64,000 nucleotides of DNA from Eumeta japonica (lineage: Eukaryota > Arthropoda > Insecta > Lepidoptera > Psychidae), in the NCBI GenBank assembly GCA_005406025.1, contig BGZK01001401.1, positions 62,001 to 126,000 of the forward strand. The letters are read 5' to 3'. This document shows positions 37,801 to 52,800 of this stretch, piece by piece. How positions within the stretch are numbered: the first letter of the stretch is position 1; each line of letters begins with the position of its first letter. The translations under genes and the position numbers were made by a program. The notes beneath the pieces were generated by a model. That model ran no database searches. It saw nothing but the letters and a program-made list of their open reading frames with translations, and was not told where the DNA came from.

Positions 37801-40800
37801 GAAATTTGCGATTGTGCTGAGTTCAAAACAAACGGACAAACAAACGTCGTATCCTTATGATTTCCAAAATTAATGTTAAAATAATATGAGCTCAAGTGTA
37901 TGTTAGAAGCGTATATATGGTAATAAAATCTACATGCATGCTAATATGGACCGTTGGTTAGTCACTATTGATAAGTGAAAATTGTGCATGTCTAATAAAC
38001 TCGTGAACAAATTTTATTCTGAATAATTTTCGTTGAATTTATTTATAAATTTTTTTTACTATGATTTTTTGGGATTTGTTTAAGTAAACGGTTTCAAATT
38101 TAGAAGAGAGAACATAAAGGGAACCACTTTAAAAACTAATTAATAGCAAAATAAACACTTTTAGAAGGAAAAATTACTTGAAAAACTTTAATGCATATTT
38201 TACTACCTACTTATCCATGGACCAACACAATGAAAAGCACAAAAAAAAATTAATCCCTAGCTTTATACATAAAAAGATAACCATAAACTTTTTTTTTGAT
38301 CATTTATACGTAATCGTATGGCGGCTGGTATCAGACACCTGTTTATACAATTTCATCGAAATCGATGAAAAAATGGGGAATTTCTAAAGTTGTGACATAC
38401 GGGCGGGCCGACAGAATCAAAATATAAGCGTGCGCTTATAACCTTTTTCGTCTGAGGCTACGGAATCCTAAAAACGGCCGTACGAACCTAAAAATTTACT
38501 GGTAAGATTAAAACAAGAAAATTATTAGAATTCGAACCAATTTAATAAACTTTACATGAAGATTGCTTATCTCATTGCCACGTGAAGTAGCTAAACGAGA
38601 GAGGGGCTAAATTAAATTATCTGTGACAAATGAGCCTTTGGTAAACAACGACATAGAGACCGCCTTGTTCGTGTTACTTCGGAGTACCTTGTCTGTATGT
38701 TTATACGACAAAATCATTATCTTTACGCTGAGGTATATTCGGTTGCACGATCTACACATACAAATTAAATACATTTTTTCAAAGTTTTAATACGCGGTTT
38801 TGATCGTTTACTTATTACCATTTTGTAGGTAGTGTAACCATTCTATTGCTGCAGAACTTTTAGAATTTTTGGTGAAAAAATAAATGCGATAAATAGTTCG
38901 GGAAAGATAGTCCTGATGTAACCTAAACGAGCGCTAATCGTGTATCCTGGCTTCATCGTGGTGAGAGAACAGATACTTGACTTTTAGAAGCACAGGCCAT
39001 AATGTCCCGTAGCTTTGATCTCATATATCGCCAATGCCTTTCTAATGTCACAGCACGGGCAACATCTCCTTATTTTGCATAAATCAGAGTTTATCCATCG
39101 TCAATCTAGCTTGTCCGCGGTTTGTTTACAGTTTTTCTTTCATAACCTTGTATGCGAACCACTTTTCATCACCCGTGATCCATCTTTCAAAAACTGATGA
39201 ATTCGTTTCGTTTTATTCCCTTTTAGTTTTAAAGTTTGTGCTTCAACCAGATTTGTGCTGACGTCGCTAATGTCTCTTTAGAATGGCTTTAAATCCATAA
39301 ACCGATCAAATTCTATTTACCGCTTGCTTGTAACTTTTAGCAGTGAAACTTTAAATGATACTATCAACTTTGTTTACCGATACGTTTATTTTTATAGATT
39401 TTATTACAAATGAAAAATGGCGAAACAGCTTTTTAATTTAAACCCGTGAAGATATTAAAATTAACCAATTACAATCATACAGATAAAGAGATTGAATTGC
39501 AACTTGATACACACAAAATACGAAAGGTCTATATTACAACCTACGATATCAACATTTGTTAGTTTCGAGTTTGGGAACGACTTATTAAATTTAGTATATT
39601 TAACTCAACTAGCTCGCAAAACATTATACGAAAATAAGCAATGAAAAGATATCCACGGATTTAATTTTAAGTTTTTATTATTATATTTTATCATATATAT
39701 GTATATAAATTAAGAAAAAATATTATTTTTATTATTATTATACCTATACAATAATATTTAACTATACATCTGTTAATAATAACAGATATTAATTTTATAA
39801 TTTAAAAAAATAGAATTAAATTAACATGGCTACAAATCGACTGTATTACCGTTCTTTTGCTTCTTGTTAATTTCAAATTTTTAATAATAAGTGCATTAAT
39901 TAATTATAAACACGTTAATTAAATAATAAACACACTGGTTACCTGTAAATTTCTTTATAAACTCTAAACTTAGCGTTTGTATGTCACTAATGTAGAATGA
40001 GAGGTTGTCATGAGCTAACTGAACAATGAGATATTGCGAGTTTCAAATTTATCTGTAAGTTAAGGGCAAACAACATTATTAGTCCTAAAATAGGACTGCC
40101 ACCATTGGAAAATAAAAAGTTAAAATCGTCAAGTGGGGTCTATGTTCTTGTGTAGCGTATTATATATATATGTGTGTGTGTTATAATTTTTTAATATTGC
40201 GTAACCCAATAAATTTGTATTTCATACAAAATAAAACATTAGAATTTCGTATATACCATTCATTTCCGTTACAAATGTATGAATAAATAAAAACATTTAT
40301 CGATTGTTCACCAGTAGTAAGATGTTATTATCCTGTTTATTTTGTAGTTTGCACTCATGGACGGTCTCCCAAATCGCACGATCACCTATCCGAAGATGTT
40401 GCAATCCGATATCGCATCGTGTAACGCACGCAGGTCGCGTACACGACGCGCACGAGTTATAACAGAATTGGCTAGCATGCTCGTTTGTCCGTTTAAAGCC
40501 TCCGAAAAACAAAAAAAAAACGAACCCAGCATCATTCAAATCGTTCAGCAAAGAGACGATCCGCCAAAGCAAATCCTTCTGCCCGTGTTCTCTATTCAAT
40601 TTTACATACAGTGTTTACGGCACTGCAGTAATTCGGCCGCCTTGTTCCGAATAAACAAATGTCGAATAAATAGACCGAATAAGGCGGCCGCGCTCATTAG
40701 CTTACAAGCTCAGAGACGAAATTAATTGTCAAGCCGCTCGCGTCCCGACTGTGTGCGGGTGCGGCGGTACAAAGGAGAGGCTCAGATATATGTTCCGAGC

Positions 40801-43800
40801 TCGCCATCTGTCTCCGCTGATAGTATAAAAGTACATTCTTTATCTGTGAATGGCGAGGCATTATTACACCGGCTCTATGGACGTTCATTGATACCGAGTT
40901 CTAAAACGCGACAATGGTTTTTTCTTCGGGGTGTATCAATGTTTTGATAGTTCCATAATTGAAGGCAAAAGGAAACCTATAATATTGTCCGGTCCGTCTA
41001 TCCATCGGTCCGTTTGTCACAGTCTTACAACACCGGCACTTTTTTAATCGATACTGAAAAAATTGTACCAGCAGGTGTCTCATGTAAACCGCCATACAAT
41101 TATATAAAAAGGATGAGGAAAATAAATATGTAAGATAAATCTATCTTTAAAACAGCTTAGTTTTTCCGATATTTACTTTCACACCTTACTGCACAATTAT
41201 AAACAGATAGCTCAGCCTTTCATAGTCCACTCGCATAGTCTTCCAAATCCGAGAGACGGCTGTCCATGAATAAAATAAAAAACTAAGGTGACATTAAATA
41301 TCTCTACATATTCATGAATATCAAATCTGTCATATGACCCGATATTCTGACGCAGATACTGCAGTTTTTGTATACTATTCATATACATAGATTGGAATCC
41401 TACCTAATCAATATATTTACTATTTATACCATACACGAATAACCTATTCCCATAATGATTAAAGCGTCTATTAATTATAGTACCCTTTTATTTTATCCCG
41501 TCTTCTTTTTGCACAACCTTCAGTTTTTATTTTTGCCGTTTTCGTTTTGGTGCACTCAAATTTTTGCCACAGCAAGAGAAGGCAATTACCATTTTCATAA
41601 TTTTCATCTTTCCTGCAATTTTAGCTTTCATCTGAAAAACCAAGACTTTTACCTATCCATTTCGCTGTATTCCCACTCATCTATTGAAATCACCTCACTA
41701 CGTTTCTATCGTATTTCGCTGGTATGTCTCGTACAACAGTTTAGCAACTTAAAACTGCGCCCGTCTTTTTTGCGAATTTCTGTCAATTTATTTTTTTGGA
41801 CGCGGGTTCCCGACCGCCACTTTGACCGACTTTTTAAACATTGTTCTATGTATTACGCGGGGTTTTTTTTTCTCATATCAAATTATAATTAAGAATGCAA
41901 ACTAGTTCTGTTTCCTTGACTGTAAATTTTTAAATTTCGCATAAATTTCTTAAAAAGTTCGAAAATTTACTTAAATTTGACTTGTCCTTTCCAAACAGAA
42001 TTTTTTTCCCAAAGTTTCTCCTTTATTCATCGTAATATTCTTCTACGAGCGACGAGCAAACGACCGTCTAAGCTGTCGAAATTTATTGACATCACTATAA
42101 ATCCGCTTAGAAGCAAGCGGTATCATTGAGAAAGGCACTTAAATATATATGAAACGTTTCCACTTAAGTTTATTGCAGGGTATATATATAGCAGGGTATA
42201 CATATTGCAGGGTATACATATGCAATAAATTATTGCTTAAGTGGAGTTATCTCTTTTATATTCGCTTCCTGGCCTCGAATCAAGTGAGCGTCCGTTGTCG
42301 CTAACGGTTGATGGATGGAGTCACAACCGAATGCTCTATGCGGTGACGCGACGGGAATAAACCGCGTTCGGGATATTTATTTTTTCCATTATTTCTTCAT
42401 GAACGTTCGTTTCTATGTTCACGCTTGACAGCCATTGTCGGAGGTTTTGTACGATAATTTCAGTGTTCCTCGAGCTTTCGTATTTCATATTTTCATTTCA
42501 CATTCCTGACTGTAGCGTTTAAACCCATTCATTTGAAGACTTTTTCCTTTTCGAAAGGAAGCTTTTCTAGTCAATACTGTATTTATTTGTATTAAATAAA
42601 TGTTTTAAATTACCATTATCTACTAGCCACGATTTATACTGATAATAATGTTCTTTGTTTCAATATATTAATATCTATTAGAACTGCTAACTAAAACATA
42701 TCTGTTTAGAAGAAATATAAAATAAAAATAAAGTTTAAAAACTTAGAGATGCTACCGGAAAAAGATTAAGTACTTCATTACATTAATGACCATTATCAAC
42801 AAATTAATATACATATATATTATATATACTATAATAAATCATTACCGTTTCTTATGAGCATTAACATTTATTTTTTTTATGAGCAGACGTACATGGCACC
42901 GTGGATCTCGATATTCGGCGACTTCACCACGAACCCGGAGGCGATGTTCAACAACTTCCGCGTGTACGGCACGTGCCTGCTGCTGGTCATGGGCATGGTC
43001 GTGTTCGTGGGCGTGAAGTTCGTGAACAAGTTCGCGACCGTGGCGCTCGCCTGCGTGATCCTCTCCATCACCGCGGTGTACGCCGGCATCTTTGTCAATT
43101 TCTACGGGAACACCAAACTCGAGTTAGTGTTCTGTTACCCTTCTACATTCATAAAACAGTGTGCTTTTCAATAGGCTTTCAATGATGGAAAATTTTATAC
43201 ATTTACTGATTGATAACAAAATTAAATTCGTCAGTTTCAAATTTAGGAGCTCATAATATTGAAATAAATAACTGTTCACAATGTCCTAATAGAGATGTCA
43301 CTATCAAACCGATTGAGTCACTACCCATCACTAGGCTTCATGAACGAATCACCATTGCGTTGCCTATACATAAATCGTTGTCGAAGCGAATCGCTGGTAC
43401 ATTTTAATTTTGATCCTGTATAAAAACTATAATATCTATTTATGAGCAGCACTTAAAAGCGTCTAACTTAATGTCTGAAAGTCATTAAAATCTTAATAAA
43501 TCGCAGCTCGTTCTTGACCGATCGAATCGAATTGACATTTTATATTTAAGAATTAGACGTCGTTTAGTTACTTGTAATTAAGGAATAAAGGATTAAACTT
43601 TAATTTTTATTAATAGTGTGTAACGGTTTTATTTAATTAAAAATACTAGATCAGTAAACACGTGTTCAATACATTTTTCTTTTTCGAAACGTGTATAAAT
43701 AATTGTGGCATGCCCCTTAAACAATTTTTTTTCATTTTTTTTTGAAAACAGTGTAATTTGCTTTCTTTAAAATACTTGTTACTGTTTTACAGGATTTTTA

Positions 43801-46800
43801 TTAAGTAATACAAGAGGACTATGAGAATGGGACTTTCGCTGAGAACTGAGAGCCGTTAGCGTGTAGAATTAAAATAAAGTACTATAATATGACAACTTGA
43901 CTACGATTATCTGTTAAAAAGGAATATTAAAACTATCAAAATTCTTAGAATCTCATGATTTTTTTTTGTGACTAATAATTGAAAAATTAATTATTATTTT
44001 TAGTTAGTTATTCGGCTAATGTTATAAAGATGTCGATAAAAAATAAAGGAATACTAAAAAATCATATAATAGTAATCATTTTTTTCTTTACAAATCACAT
44101 TAATTTATTAATAAATGTTATTATATTAGTAACAGGAAGACTGATTTAGTACAATAAAATTAAAGATGTTATTCTAGAAAACAAACACCTACACCATTTC
44201 TCGTATTCTTGCCGGTAAATCAATTAGGTCTTAATGGGTGACCTAAAAAATAGAATGACAGGAACTGGTAATGCAGAGTTCTTAGTAATAATCTTATTAT
44301 AATGTAAAAGTCTCAGAACACAATTTAGCACAATCAGATTTATCCGTACGCTCTGTAAGTTTAAATGTTAAATGTGTGCACATTTTCATAAACAAAAATC
44401 CGTTCTCTATATAATGATGCAACTTTACATAAAACATACGACCATAATAAAAGAGAGAGTGCGGATTTTGCGAGATTTTAAAAGTCTTTCACCTTTTGCA
44501 TATTTTGGATCGTTATGTTGATAACCGTCAGCTAAGTCGGAAAAAGTAGTGTCTTTTGATAGCTTCTACCACGTGCGCTGCGTCAATGGTTAAAGTTGCT
44601 CAAAGATTTGATTTTTTTGTTCATATTGATATTGCTCACTTTTCCTTTTTGAAATGTTTTCAAAAAAAATCTGCGACAGCACTATCTTCTAAGGATAAGT
44701 CGTCGTGACCATTTTTATGTTTCAAACTTTTATATAAAACATAAAATCGCTTGCGTAGCCGTTGTAACCGACTGTATCTAAATGAATATATTTGCTTATC
44801 TCAACTACTTAAGTTGGAACATGTTTACTCTTTATATCATATAATTCAAATTAATATCTTTAGAATCATCCTTAAATAAAAACTTCCGGATAAGAAAATA
44901 ATTGTGATAGAGTTCGGCTCTTATAGAACCAAAGAATAAAATTCAAGATATTTCAGGATACAGAGGACAATATGCATTATTCACAGGCGACCCTAAATGC
45001 CCTAACCCTTTACGACTTCCCACTTATATCCTAAAACCCAGTGTCGGTGTTCCGATAATTTTTTATCGGAACCTTAACCTACCTAATCTGAACATCGAAA
45101 CTAGATTCCAAGGAAAATGGCTACGAAATAATGTAATTTAGAATATAATTTTTCCAAGACCAGCGGCAAGTCAGTTGGCACGTATTCCCCGTATTTCCGT
45201 GCCCCCTACAGATTTACCTTTCCAATTCAAATAATTACAGTTTCCAATAAAATTTTCTTTCGCCAATCAACAAATCCCGAAGTCGAAATATATTGAACTC
45301 GACTTAAGGGAAGATTACTTTACTCGTGAACGTGGTTTACTGTTCTGGTGTTTCCAGGTCAGAAAATGTAGAGAATCAATTTCAAAACATCAGAAAAACG
45401 TAACAAAAATGTAATACACCATGAAGTGTTAAAATTAATTATGCCTACCTAATACTTACTCATAAGATAGGGAATTGTATAAATAAATATAAAATTTTCC
45501 TTCATATTGATGTCCTTCAGGTTTTTCTCTATTTTTTTTAATACAGAAGTAAACACTGACATTCGTCTCACGTATTTTTTTTCCAGAATGTGCGTGTTGG
45601 GAAGACGTCTTTTGAAACAGGTTGGGAATTGCACAAAAGACGAATTGAAAAGTATCTTTTGCAAGGACAATGTCTGCGATCCATACTTCCTGGCGCACGA
45701 TGTCAGCGTGGTTATGGGCATCAAAGTAAGTGATGACAGCCCACCTCCAAACACATTTATATAATTGTCATTTTTGACATTTACAAGGATTCACTCGCCG
45801 ATCCGTGCATTCGATATGTCCACTTTTCTTTTTGTTCATGCCGTGAATCGTACCTTGTGTTTGGTTTGTTAATGCCGACACAATTTATGTTTATACGTCA
45901 CTAAACAATAACAATACGTGGAGCATAGTGATTATTTTGTACAAATCACAAATAAAACAATACGTTTATTATTGCCTTTTACGAAAGGCTCTTTTATATT
46001 TTACACGGATTTTTATACTATCGAATCATTTTTCGAAACATTACTGATCCGAAAGACCAGTACTGGTCCGAAGGCATACTTTTCGGGTACTGATTGAACA
46101 CGGCCGCATTCTTTCCTTTATCGTCAAGGCTATCATGATTTTTTGGATAAAATAAAAAAGCACTTGCTTGGGTCAAGATTCGATCTATTCGCAAGATGAG
46201 TGACGTCACTCAGAAGTCACGAATTGCTTTCAAGAAATCGTAAAAAAAAATCATCGGTATGAAATCTTTTAGCGCTAATCCGATCTTTGCTACGGACAAC
46301 AAACTAAGATTTGCAATAAAAATCCGAATGACAAGCGGTTACAAGAAATAATAGCCAATAAATCACGTCTTTAATTTTTCTTTTATATAATACAATTTTC
46401 TAAACTGAATCATTTATGATATAAGTCAGACGTGCAAGACTTTACGCGCCCTACGACGTAAACTCCGACAACAAAACGTTTAATAATAAAACGTTCATTT
46501 ATGAAGAGTTAAATTTACTTGCCTTCGAACTCAACTCGTATCCCTCGTGCTAAACGTATAACTTCGTCCTGTTAAATTTTCACCGCATCCGGCGCTCATA
46601 ATTAAACACACCCGATCCGTCTAAAGAAATGCAACTCTAGAACTGATTCCTTTCTAGGGTCTGGCGAGCGGCGTATTCTTCGATAACATACAAGACTCGT
46701 TCCTCCAAGAGGGGCAGTACATCGCCTACGGAAAGGAGCCCGACGATGTTGAACAAATGGAACGGCCCACGTACAACCAAGTGTACGCCGATCTCACCAC

Positions 46801-49800
46801 GACCTTCACGATTTTGATAGGGATATTTTTCCCTTCTGTGACGGGTGAGACGTGTATAGTAGTGAACGTTTTATACGAAAATCACATAGTGTTTACTACT
46901 ATGATTGTCAACATCCTAAATTCGCACCAAACTTTTGCATATTCTTTGATATCTATCTCAATTTTAAAAATCAAGTTCAGACATCTTCTGCTTTAACTAA
47001 CGTCTTTGAAGTGCTACTAGAAAGAGTAACTCTCTTGTCAAAATATTTTTCTTCCTAAGTGAATTCTTTGTAAGTAAAGTGATGCAGCAGAATTAACACT
47101 GAGTGATATTCATTAGAAAAGAAAAATGTTTTAGTATGAAAGATTTACTCTGTAAAATTCTTAATTATTAAACATTTTTACTTCAATTGTTGTCGTATTT
47201 TATAGGAATCATGGCTGGCTCCAATCGATCAGGCGACTTGGCAGATGCACAGAAAAGTATACCTATTGGTACCATTGGAGCAATCCTGACTACTTCCACC
47301 GTGTACCTATCCTGTGTGCTTCTGTTCGCTGGAACGGTTGACAATTTGTTATTGCGTGATAAGTGAGTATGTCATATAGGAAATTACCATAGATACTTAC
47401 TATTTTATAAACACAACAAAAACCCCTCGTGCTTTCTAAACTTTTTTCCGTATAACAAATATTAGTTAATTATTTTGTTACTTTAGGTATTTATCTTTTT
47501 CACATATGATGTTTTTTACTGCATTCCATGAATCAAAACGTAACTTAATGCTCAAAATAAAAATCCACTTTAATATATCTAATTAGGAATGTATTTTTCA
47601 TACAGGTTCGGGCAATCCATAGGTGGTAGGTTAGTAGTGGCTAATATGGCTTGGCCAAACCAATGGGTGATTCTTGTCGGTTCGTTCTTATCTACTTTGG
47701 GAGCCGGATTACAATCGCTGACAGGAGCCCCACGTCTGCTGCAGGCTATCGCCAAAGACGAAATCATACCTTTCTTAGCTCCGTTTGCTGTTTCGTCCAG
47801 TCGAGGAGAGCCAACAAGGTATAACGTTATCATAATATCATTTATTTTTCAATACTTTGTTTTATTGGCGTTACATGATTGGACCAGTTGAAAAAAAAAA
47901 CCTTTTGTTGACTTCTTGAGTGTTCGATTATTAATTTCATACCTGAATTTCGTGTAAAGGCTATTTTTTAATACTTTTGCTTTTTAAAATATTTACTCAA
48001 AGTAGACATAGTATGTTTCATTAAACAGTTATTAAAATAGATTGTGTTTATCTTATAAAAGTTCCTATATTTGCAAATTTCATATATTATATTTCCTATT
48101 TGTAATTCACGCTTTCTAAATCTCTCTGCTTGCTTGTTATTAAATTCTTACGAAACCAAATGTGGGAGCTATGAAAATTCGGAATTTCAGAATTAACATC
48201 CTGAAATGAGGTATTTTAAATTTATATACGTAGTCTGTTGTTGTTATTATTACAATTATTATTTTACTAGTGATTTGCAAAATTATTTTTTTTTATTAAT
48301 GAAACATAAACAATCAAATGTAAACAAAGTTTTTCTGACGATTAATATCATTTTATACATTTTTTTAACGACTATCAGACCTTAAATACAAAAAACAAGT
48401 ATTGTCTTTACATAAAATCCTTTTATTAGCTGACTCCAAATGAAGCTGTCCGTATTTATCATTATTGGCCAACTGTTTTGCTCCAATCACTTTTCGACTC
48501 ATCCCCAAAAGTTCAATGATGGTATCAACGCCAGAAGACTTAGAAAAGAAGATTTTAAGTACAAGCTCGGAACTTCTAGTTATTGTCATTGTCCTTATCC
48601 GGTTGTTGTTGTTCTGGCCTGAAACTCGGCTGAGAAATCATGAACACAAAAAACTTATCTCTCAAATGTCTCAGAGTTTGACTTACAGAAACCGCATCCA
48701 GTACTTAGATATTTCAATCCAGATTAAAACTTTCTAACTACAGCGGTTACGCCTTCCTTTTGTTTAATCTATAGAAAGCTATACTGGAAACTACTTGAAC
48801 GACTTAAATCGGCTATACGAACGAGAATAATGTCACAGACATTTAAAAAAAAACGAAATCATCTGAAGTAGAGAAAAATAAATCGTTTTGATTGCCCGTC
48901 AAGTCACTGCGGCATGCAATATACTGAAACACGAGCAAATATATCTAACTCCTCTGCATATTAGCACCGAACACCCCTCGTTTTTGTGCCGAAAGTCACA
49001 GATGGCCACAAACACAATTAACAATGTGATTGTATAAGCGGTATTTAACCTATTTCACGAATCGCATTTAGAAGTCAATAACAATACAATATCAACACTA
49101 ACTAATTCCATTTTTGCATCGTTCCTATCCGGGTCTCGTTTTAGCCCCGCTCTTGATTGCGTCTATTATCTCGCTTTCAAATACCCTCGACGGGCCCATT
49201 CTTATCCAAAATAAATAGAAATAAAGTACTATTCTATCAGCGATGTGATTCGAAGTCTCATTTGCAATAATTTACTGCTAACTGTCAAAGTTAAAAGCTA
49301 AACACGTCGAAATATATTGTTTCAACTTCACGACTGACAGTTAACCGGTAATCTTAGAGATTATGCTGGAGGTGCTCGGGGCCGCTTCCAAATGCTAAAT
49401 TAACTCGCGAATCCGTCATTTTGTCATTTGCGACATTGACGATATAATTTACTTGTAATTTATAGTAATAAACAATAGTCAGGATTTTTCCTCGATATCC
49501 ATATCGGAAACTTGCGACATGTATGAAATTAAGAATCCCATATTATATTACGCGTTTATCATAATTGACAGTAATCAGCCAGTTAACATTTGACTATAAG
49601 TATTTTTTTTAGAAGCGACAGAATTGGACTGTTTTGCCAAATGTTGAAGGAAATGTTACTTTTAAAAGTTTAAATTTGTAGTTAAAAGCTACTGATTTTG
49701 AAACACTCCACTGTAAATATTTATTTATAGCATTAATTGTTTCCAAATTCTACACCAATTGGACATTTAGTTGAAGTATGAAATCGACGCAAAAATTAGA

Positions 49801-52800
49801 CTCATTTTCGCTTATACTTTATTCAAATCAAAATCAAATTAAAAAAAGCTTTATTACGTAGGTAATAGAAATTAAGATTTGAAATATGTCATTAACAATT
49901 GTTTTCAACATTACATTACCACCTATTTCAAATGCTACTTCACCATGTGGTTCACAAGGTTCAGTTCTTGGACCACTTCTATTCCTAGTGTGTTTTACTG
50001 ATTTACCACATCCTGTTAAAATTGAGCATGGAATTGTTCTATTTGCTGATGATACCTCTTTACTTTTTAAGATTAATAGGCAACGACCAGCTTTTGATGC
50101 ATTAAACAATACCATCTATGAAATAGTTGAGTGGACTAGTATTAATAATATTCTTCTCAATGACAAGAAGATTATTAATACTAAAATTTAACAAGAAAAA
50201 CATAACTTGTTAAATTGTCCTTGACTAGTGTTAAACTGATCGACGCAAACGTAAAGATCATAGACGAGATAATGGATATTATGGACACAACCTTGCTCCT
50301 TGGTCCCACTTTAGATGCCAAATTGCGTTGGAATTCTCGTATTACGACATTGGCGAAAAGGTTTAGTTCTTCAGCATATCCAGTGAAAACAAATCGGCTA
50401 TTTGCTAATGAAATCACTGCGAGACTAGTTTATTTCATCTCCTTTCATAGACCCATGATTTATGAAATTTTATTATGGAGCCATGCAGCTGATATTAACA
50501 CAATTTTTGTGCTGCAGAAGCAGACTGTTCCTGTCGTTTGTAATTTGAAACCAAAAGCATCCCTCAGAGACTTTTTTAAAGAAATTAATGTTTTAACTGT
50601 AACATCACAATACATATATGCAAACCTGGTATATGTTAAGAGAAATATAGAATCGTTCCAAAAAATAAGCGATATTGATAACATCAACACTAGATATAAG
50701 AACGATCTTGCTGCTCAAAAAATCCGTCTAAGCAAAGTTAGCATATAATGATATGCTAACTTTGCTTAGACAGTAAATGTATTGAGCAATGTGTACGCTT
50801 TTACAATAAGAATCCAGTTGAAATTCAAAACTTGCCATTTTATGAATTTAAACTTTTCGTTGAATAGAAATAATATGTCAAGGGCTAGTGTCCAAATATG
50901 TTAATGAAAAACGCCCATGAGATTGAACTTCTCCGCTAACCAGTTGCTTCATGTTATTTCTAAATATTGTACTGAATTATTAATTACTCAATATTTTATT
51001 TTTAAAAAAAGAGCAACCCTTTAGTTTCTTAGGACTATTTATTAGTAAATATAGATCTTATTCATTTTTAGATGTTAAAAGGTGTAAATTGACTGAAAAT
51101 AATTTAATAACAGTGTTTTGAAGAGAACTTGAAATAAATGCCATTCCAACTATACAAACATAAATGTCGCCCCTACTATTGAATATTCACGTAAAAAATA
51201 CTTTTTTTCTCAAATATCATAAACATAGTGGCATCTTTTTCGAGCTGAAATTTGACCTCAGCAAATGAATAGTATGTTTTTAAGTATGAATGTTGCATTT
51301 TTGTAAAATGTCACAAAATGATCAAATTTAATAATCTTATATATGAAGGAAACATTTAACATAACAAAATACTCTTTTTAAAATCATCGAATCATTAATT
51401 TAGAGTTAATGAGTTTTAAGGTTAAATTTTCTTTGTTGCCGTATTTTTATGTTCAACCTACGTTGCAGGGCACTAATTCTGACCATGGCGATATGCCAGT
51501 GTGGTATTTTGTTGGGCAACGTCGACATCCTGGCGCCGCTGCTGTCCATGTTCTTCCTCATGTGCTACGGCTTCGTGAACCTGGCCTGCGTTCTGCAAAC
51601 CCTGCTCAAGACACCAAACTGGCGCCCGCGTTTCAAGTATTATCATTGGTAAGTAATTTATTGGTTGCTATAAAATAAAATCAAACACTGATTATTGTTT
51701 TTATTGTCATTTTTGTGCACTATCGTTATTAGAAACGAGTGGGTTTGTTCGTTTTTTTTTTGTTGCAAAAAATTAAAAAAATAATGTGAATCAATTATTA
51801 CATATCTACCATCAGTGTTAAATTAATTCCATATTCCAACACGTAGGTCTTGTTTTATTTAAAAATATTTTGGATTACGTAATTCATAGTAATATTTGGA
51901 ATTGAAATCGGAGAAAAACGAGCTAATTATTGACCGATGATACAAATACAACGAAAAAATATCGAAAACAATTTTGTATGTCAAGGAGGTATATTACGTA
52001 TTATTCGCGATATTTTCGTTTATCAATGGGCTTAGTTTTCATTAGAAAAAATATCTCCCGCTATTTTCAAATCTATACACCTCGAAAATGTACCCCACAT
52101 ACGAACATATTTTCAGACTGTTAAAAAAACATACCTAACCTAATCTATTTTGGAACTCAAAAATATAGATAGCAATTATTTTTTTATTCTAAGTATATTT
52201 ATATTTTACAATAAAATTCACGAATTTTAATAGAATTCACGGTATTTGACGTAACTGTTTGGAGATTGAGTATGAGGACTGATATATTTTCCTTTAATAA
52301 TGTGCATATTATTAAAAAAAAAATACATTATTGATAAAATAATATATTTGATATTATTCATAAACGATTGAATGCGAATTTCGTTAGGTACGTTAATTTA
52401 AAATGAATGTAAATAATTCTTCAAAAACTCTATTCTGAAAATTACTTATCATATATTTAGTTGGATAAGGTCCATACTTAGTGAAATCCTTTCAACTTTC
52501 TTACTAAAATGAACGCCGACATCGATGTTTTCAATCACAGATTCTCCTCATTTAAAAACCAATTGACTTCTGACATACTCTGTCGTAAAGTAAAGAAATG
52601 AAAACAAATAAATATTTAATTACACCATTAGATGTAATTAAATATTCATTTCAATATTCATTTGCTAAAGTTTGTTTTTCTTTGTATTTCTTTTATTATT
52701 TTTTTCCTTTTGTGTTATTATAATACGATGTTAATCATGTTGAATACCTTCTTTTGGTTTCCGGACTAGAACAGATATTTGTATTTTATATAATCCACAC

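Larger units (their letters stand above)
37494..42886 (+). other. kcc: 5.4-kb kcc intron
   Basis: Contains dispersed repeat fragments (38250-38480, 40945-41105), a GC-rich island near 40340-40740 and the stem-loop at 42160. A 145-codon T-rich frame at 41455-41892 has low-complexity hydrophobic composition and no gene features. Confidence 0.8.
47819..51468 (+). other. kcc: 3.65-kb kcc intron with LINE
   Basis: Carries the LINE fragment (49890-50890). The rest is AT-rich with no gene; short open frames at 48365-48740 lie on both strands over each other and are not convincing. Confidence 0.75.

Noticed and set aside
40357..40725. 122-codon frame in a kcc intron
   Set aside because: Basic, repeat-free peptide without family resemblance; overlaps minus-strand frames and a GC hairpin.
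41455..41892. 145-codon frame in a kcc intron
   Set aside because: T-rich, Phe/Leu/Ser-dominated low-complexity translation, no homology I recognise and no splice or start context.
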